Below, piece after piece: positions 63,411 through 64,000 of a stretch of DNA of 64,000 nucleotides (position 1 is the first letter of the stretch; each line of letters opens with the position of its first letter). Location of the stretch: NCBI GenBank assembly GCA_000471045.1, contig KI301992.1, positions 1,135,920-1,199,919 of the forward strand, written 5' to 3'. The position numbers were made by a program, and so were the translations under genes. Source of the stretch: an actinobacterium LLX17 (GTDB taxonomy: Bacteria; Actinomycetota; Actinomycetes; Propionibacteriales; Nocardioidaceae). A model generated the notes under the pieces. It ran no database searches, was not told where the DNA came from, and worked only from the letters and a program-made list of their open reading frames with translations.

Positions 63411-64000
63411 TCAGCAGTCGAGGTAGAACTCGAAGATCTCGTCGTACGCGTCGCTGGCGGCGTCTTCCTCGTCGCTGGGCACGTCGCTGAAGTCCTCAGC
63501 GTCGGCCGCCACGTCGGCGTAGTCGATCAAGACGTCCATGGCGTCGCCGATGTCGTCGTTGACGGCGTCACGGTTGTCCTCGAGCACCGCCACGGCGTCG
63601 TCGAGGTCGCTCACGTCGTCGAGACCCGGGATGAAGAGGTAGATGTCGAACGCGGCCTCCTCGACGTCGTTGATGACGTCGCAGGTCTCGTCGTCGGTGC
63701 CGGACGTCTCCTCGTCGTCGGGATCCTTCGTCTCGTCCTCGTCCTCGTCGGTGTCGGTGGGGGCGGGCTCGGAGGTCTTGGTGTCGTCCTTGTCGTCGTC
63801 ACCGTCGCCCTTGGTGAGTGCCCAGACGCCGACACCGATGCCGGAGGCCAGCAGCAGGCCGATGACGATCGCGAGGGTGATCCACAGTCCCTTCTTCGAT
63901 CCGTTACCGCCACCATGGCCGGGCTGTCCGAGGGGCTGACCGGGCAGGGGCTGGCCCGGCGGGGGCGGCATCGCGCCCGCTCCCATCGGAGCTGCAGCCA
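63411..64000 (-). CDS. Membrane-anchored acidic protein, N-terminus beyond the window
   Basis: The visible part has a Pro/Gly/Gln-rich cytoplasmic start (PPPPGQPLPGQPLGQPG), one membrane helix (LWITLAIVIGLLLASGIGVG), a very acidic linker (Asp/Glu/Thr repeats) and a helical C-terminal domain with two cysteines that may form a disulfide. It likely sits with the C-terminal domain outside. The frame is open to the edge, so the true start is not seen; an ATG at 63986 is possible. Function is unknown. Confidence 0.7.
   Translation of the reverse strand, partial: AAAPMGAGAMPPPPGQPLPGQPLGQPGHGGGNGSKKGLWITLAIVIGLLLASGIGVGVWALTKGDGDDDKDDTKTSEPAPTDTDEDEDETKDPDDEETSGTDDETCDVINDVEEAAFDIYLFIPGLDDVSDLDDAVAVLEDNRDAVNDDIGDAMDVLIDYADVAADAEDFSDVPSDEEDAASDAYDEIFEFYLDC

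Overview
The window is very GC-rich, almost fully coding DNA from an actinobacterial chromosome. It carries a complete Pup-proteasome system, RbpA, PafBC, HelY, a mycothiol-type DinB-fold enzyme and GarA/FtsR-like regulators. Gene order closely follows two mycobacterial blocks: the gcvH-garA-merR-DUF151-merR-gcvP block, and the rbpA-ppm/lnt-pepE-exonuclease-helY-tat-pafBC-pafA-prcAB-pup-dop-mpa-trmI block. Ppm and Lnt are separate proteins, unlike the mycobacterial fusion. A high-GC, non-mycobacterial actinomycete such as a Nocardioidaceae member (Aeromicrobium or Nocardioides type) fits, but that placement is inference.

Layout. 1-6.6 kb: tail of a DUF881 protein, gcvH, garA-like FHA protein, ftsR-like MerR, DUF151 nuclease, second MerR, glycine riboswitch and gcvP. 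6.6-10.1 kb: hydrolase, sigK/rskA pair, small membrane proteins and an SRPBCC protein. 10.1-14.3 kb: assimilatory sulfate reduction operon cysH-cysD-cysN-cysG. 14.5-19.9 kb: YciO, CitE-like, DUF1992, DUF808, lipoprotein, phosphoesterase, mycothiol-dependent-type enzyme. 19.9-24.1 kb: accessory-looking segment with two convergent toxin-antitoxin modules (VapBC type and YefM-YoeB) either side of a sequence matching the actinobacterial dif site, then a large surface protein. 24.1-29.3 kb: dehydratase, two-component system and divergent MMPL exporter. 29.3-31.7 kb: HelR-type rifamycin-resistance helicase behind a rifamycin-associated element. 31.7-40.7 kb: regulators, hydrolases, transporters and an unusual XRE-HTH/MurA-like fusion. 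40.7-49.2 kb: rbpA, ppm, lnt, peptidase, exonuclease, helY, DAG kinase. 49.2-62.3 kb: one long minus-strand run holding Tat translocase, PafBC, FKBP, PafA, proteasome, Pup, Dop, a GNAT enzyme, the Mpa/ARC ATPase, TrmI and a site-2 protease. 62.4-64 kb: RecB-family exonuclease and a partial membrane-anchored protein.

How it fits together. The two conserved blocks lie either side of the putative dif, so the window probably spans the replication terminus. Many gene pairs overlap by ATGA/GTGA, which indicates translational coupling. The only intergenic regions of note (about 85-210 bp) hold the riboswitch, dif, RAE, palindromic operators and a SigR-type promoter. No stretch over 300 bp lacks a gene. 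I saw no tRNA, rRNA, CRISPR array, insertion sequence or integrase.
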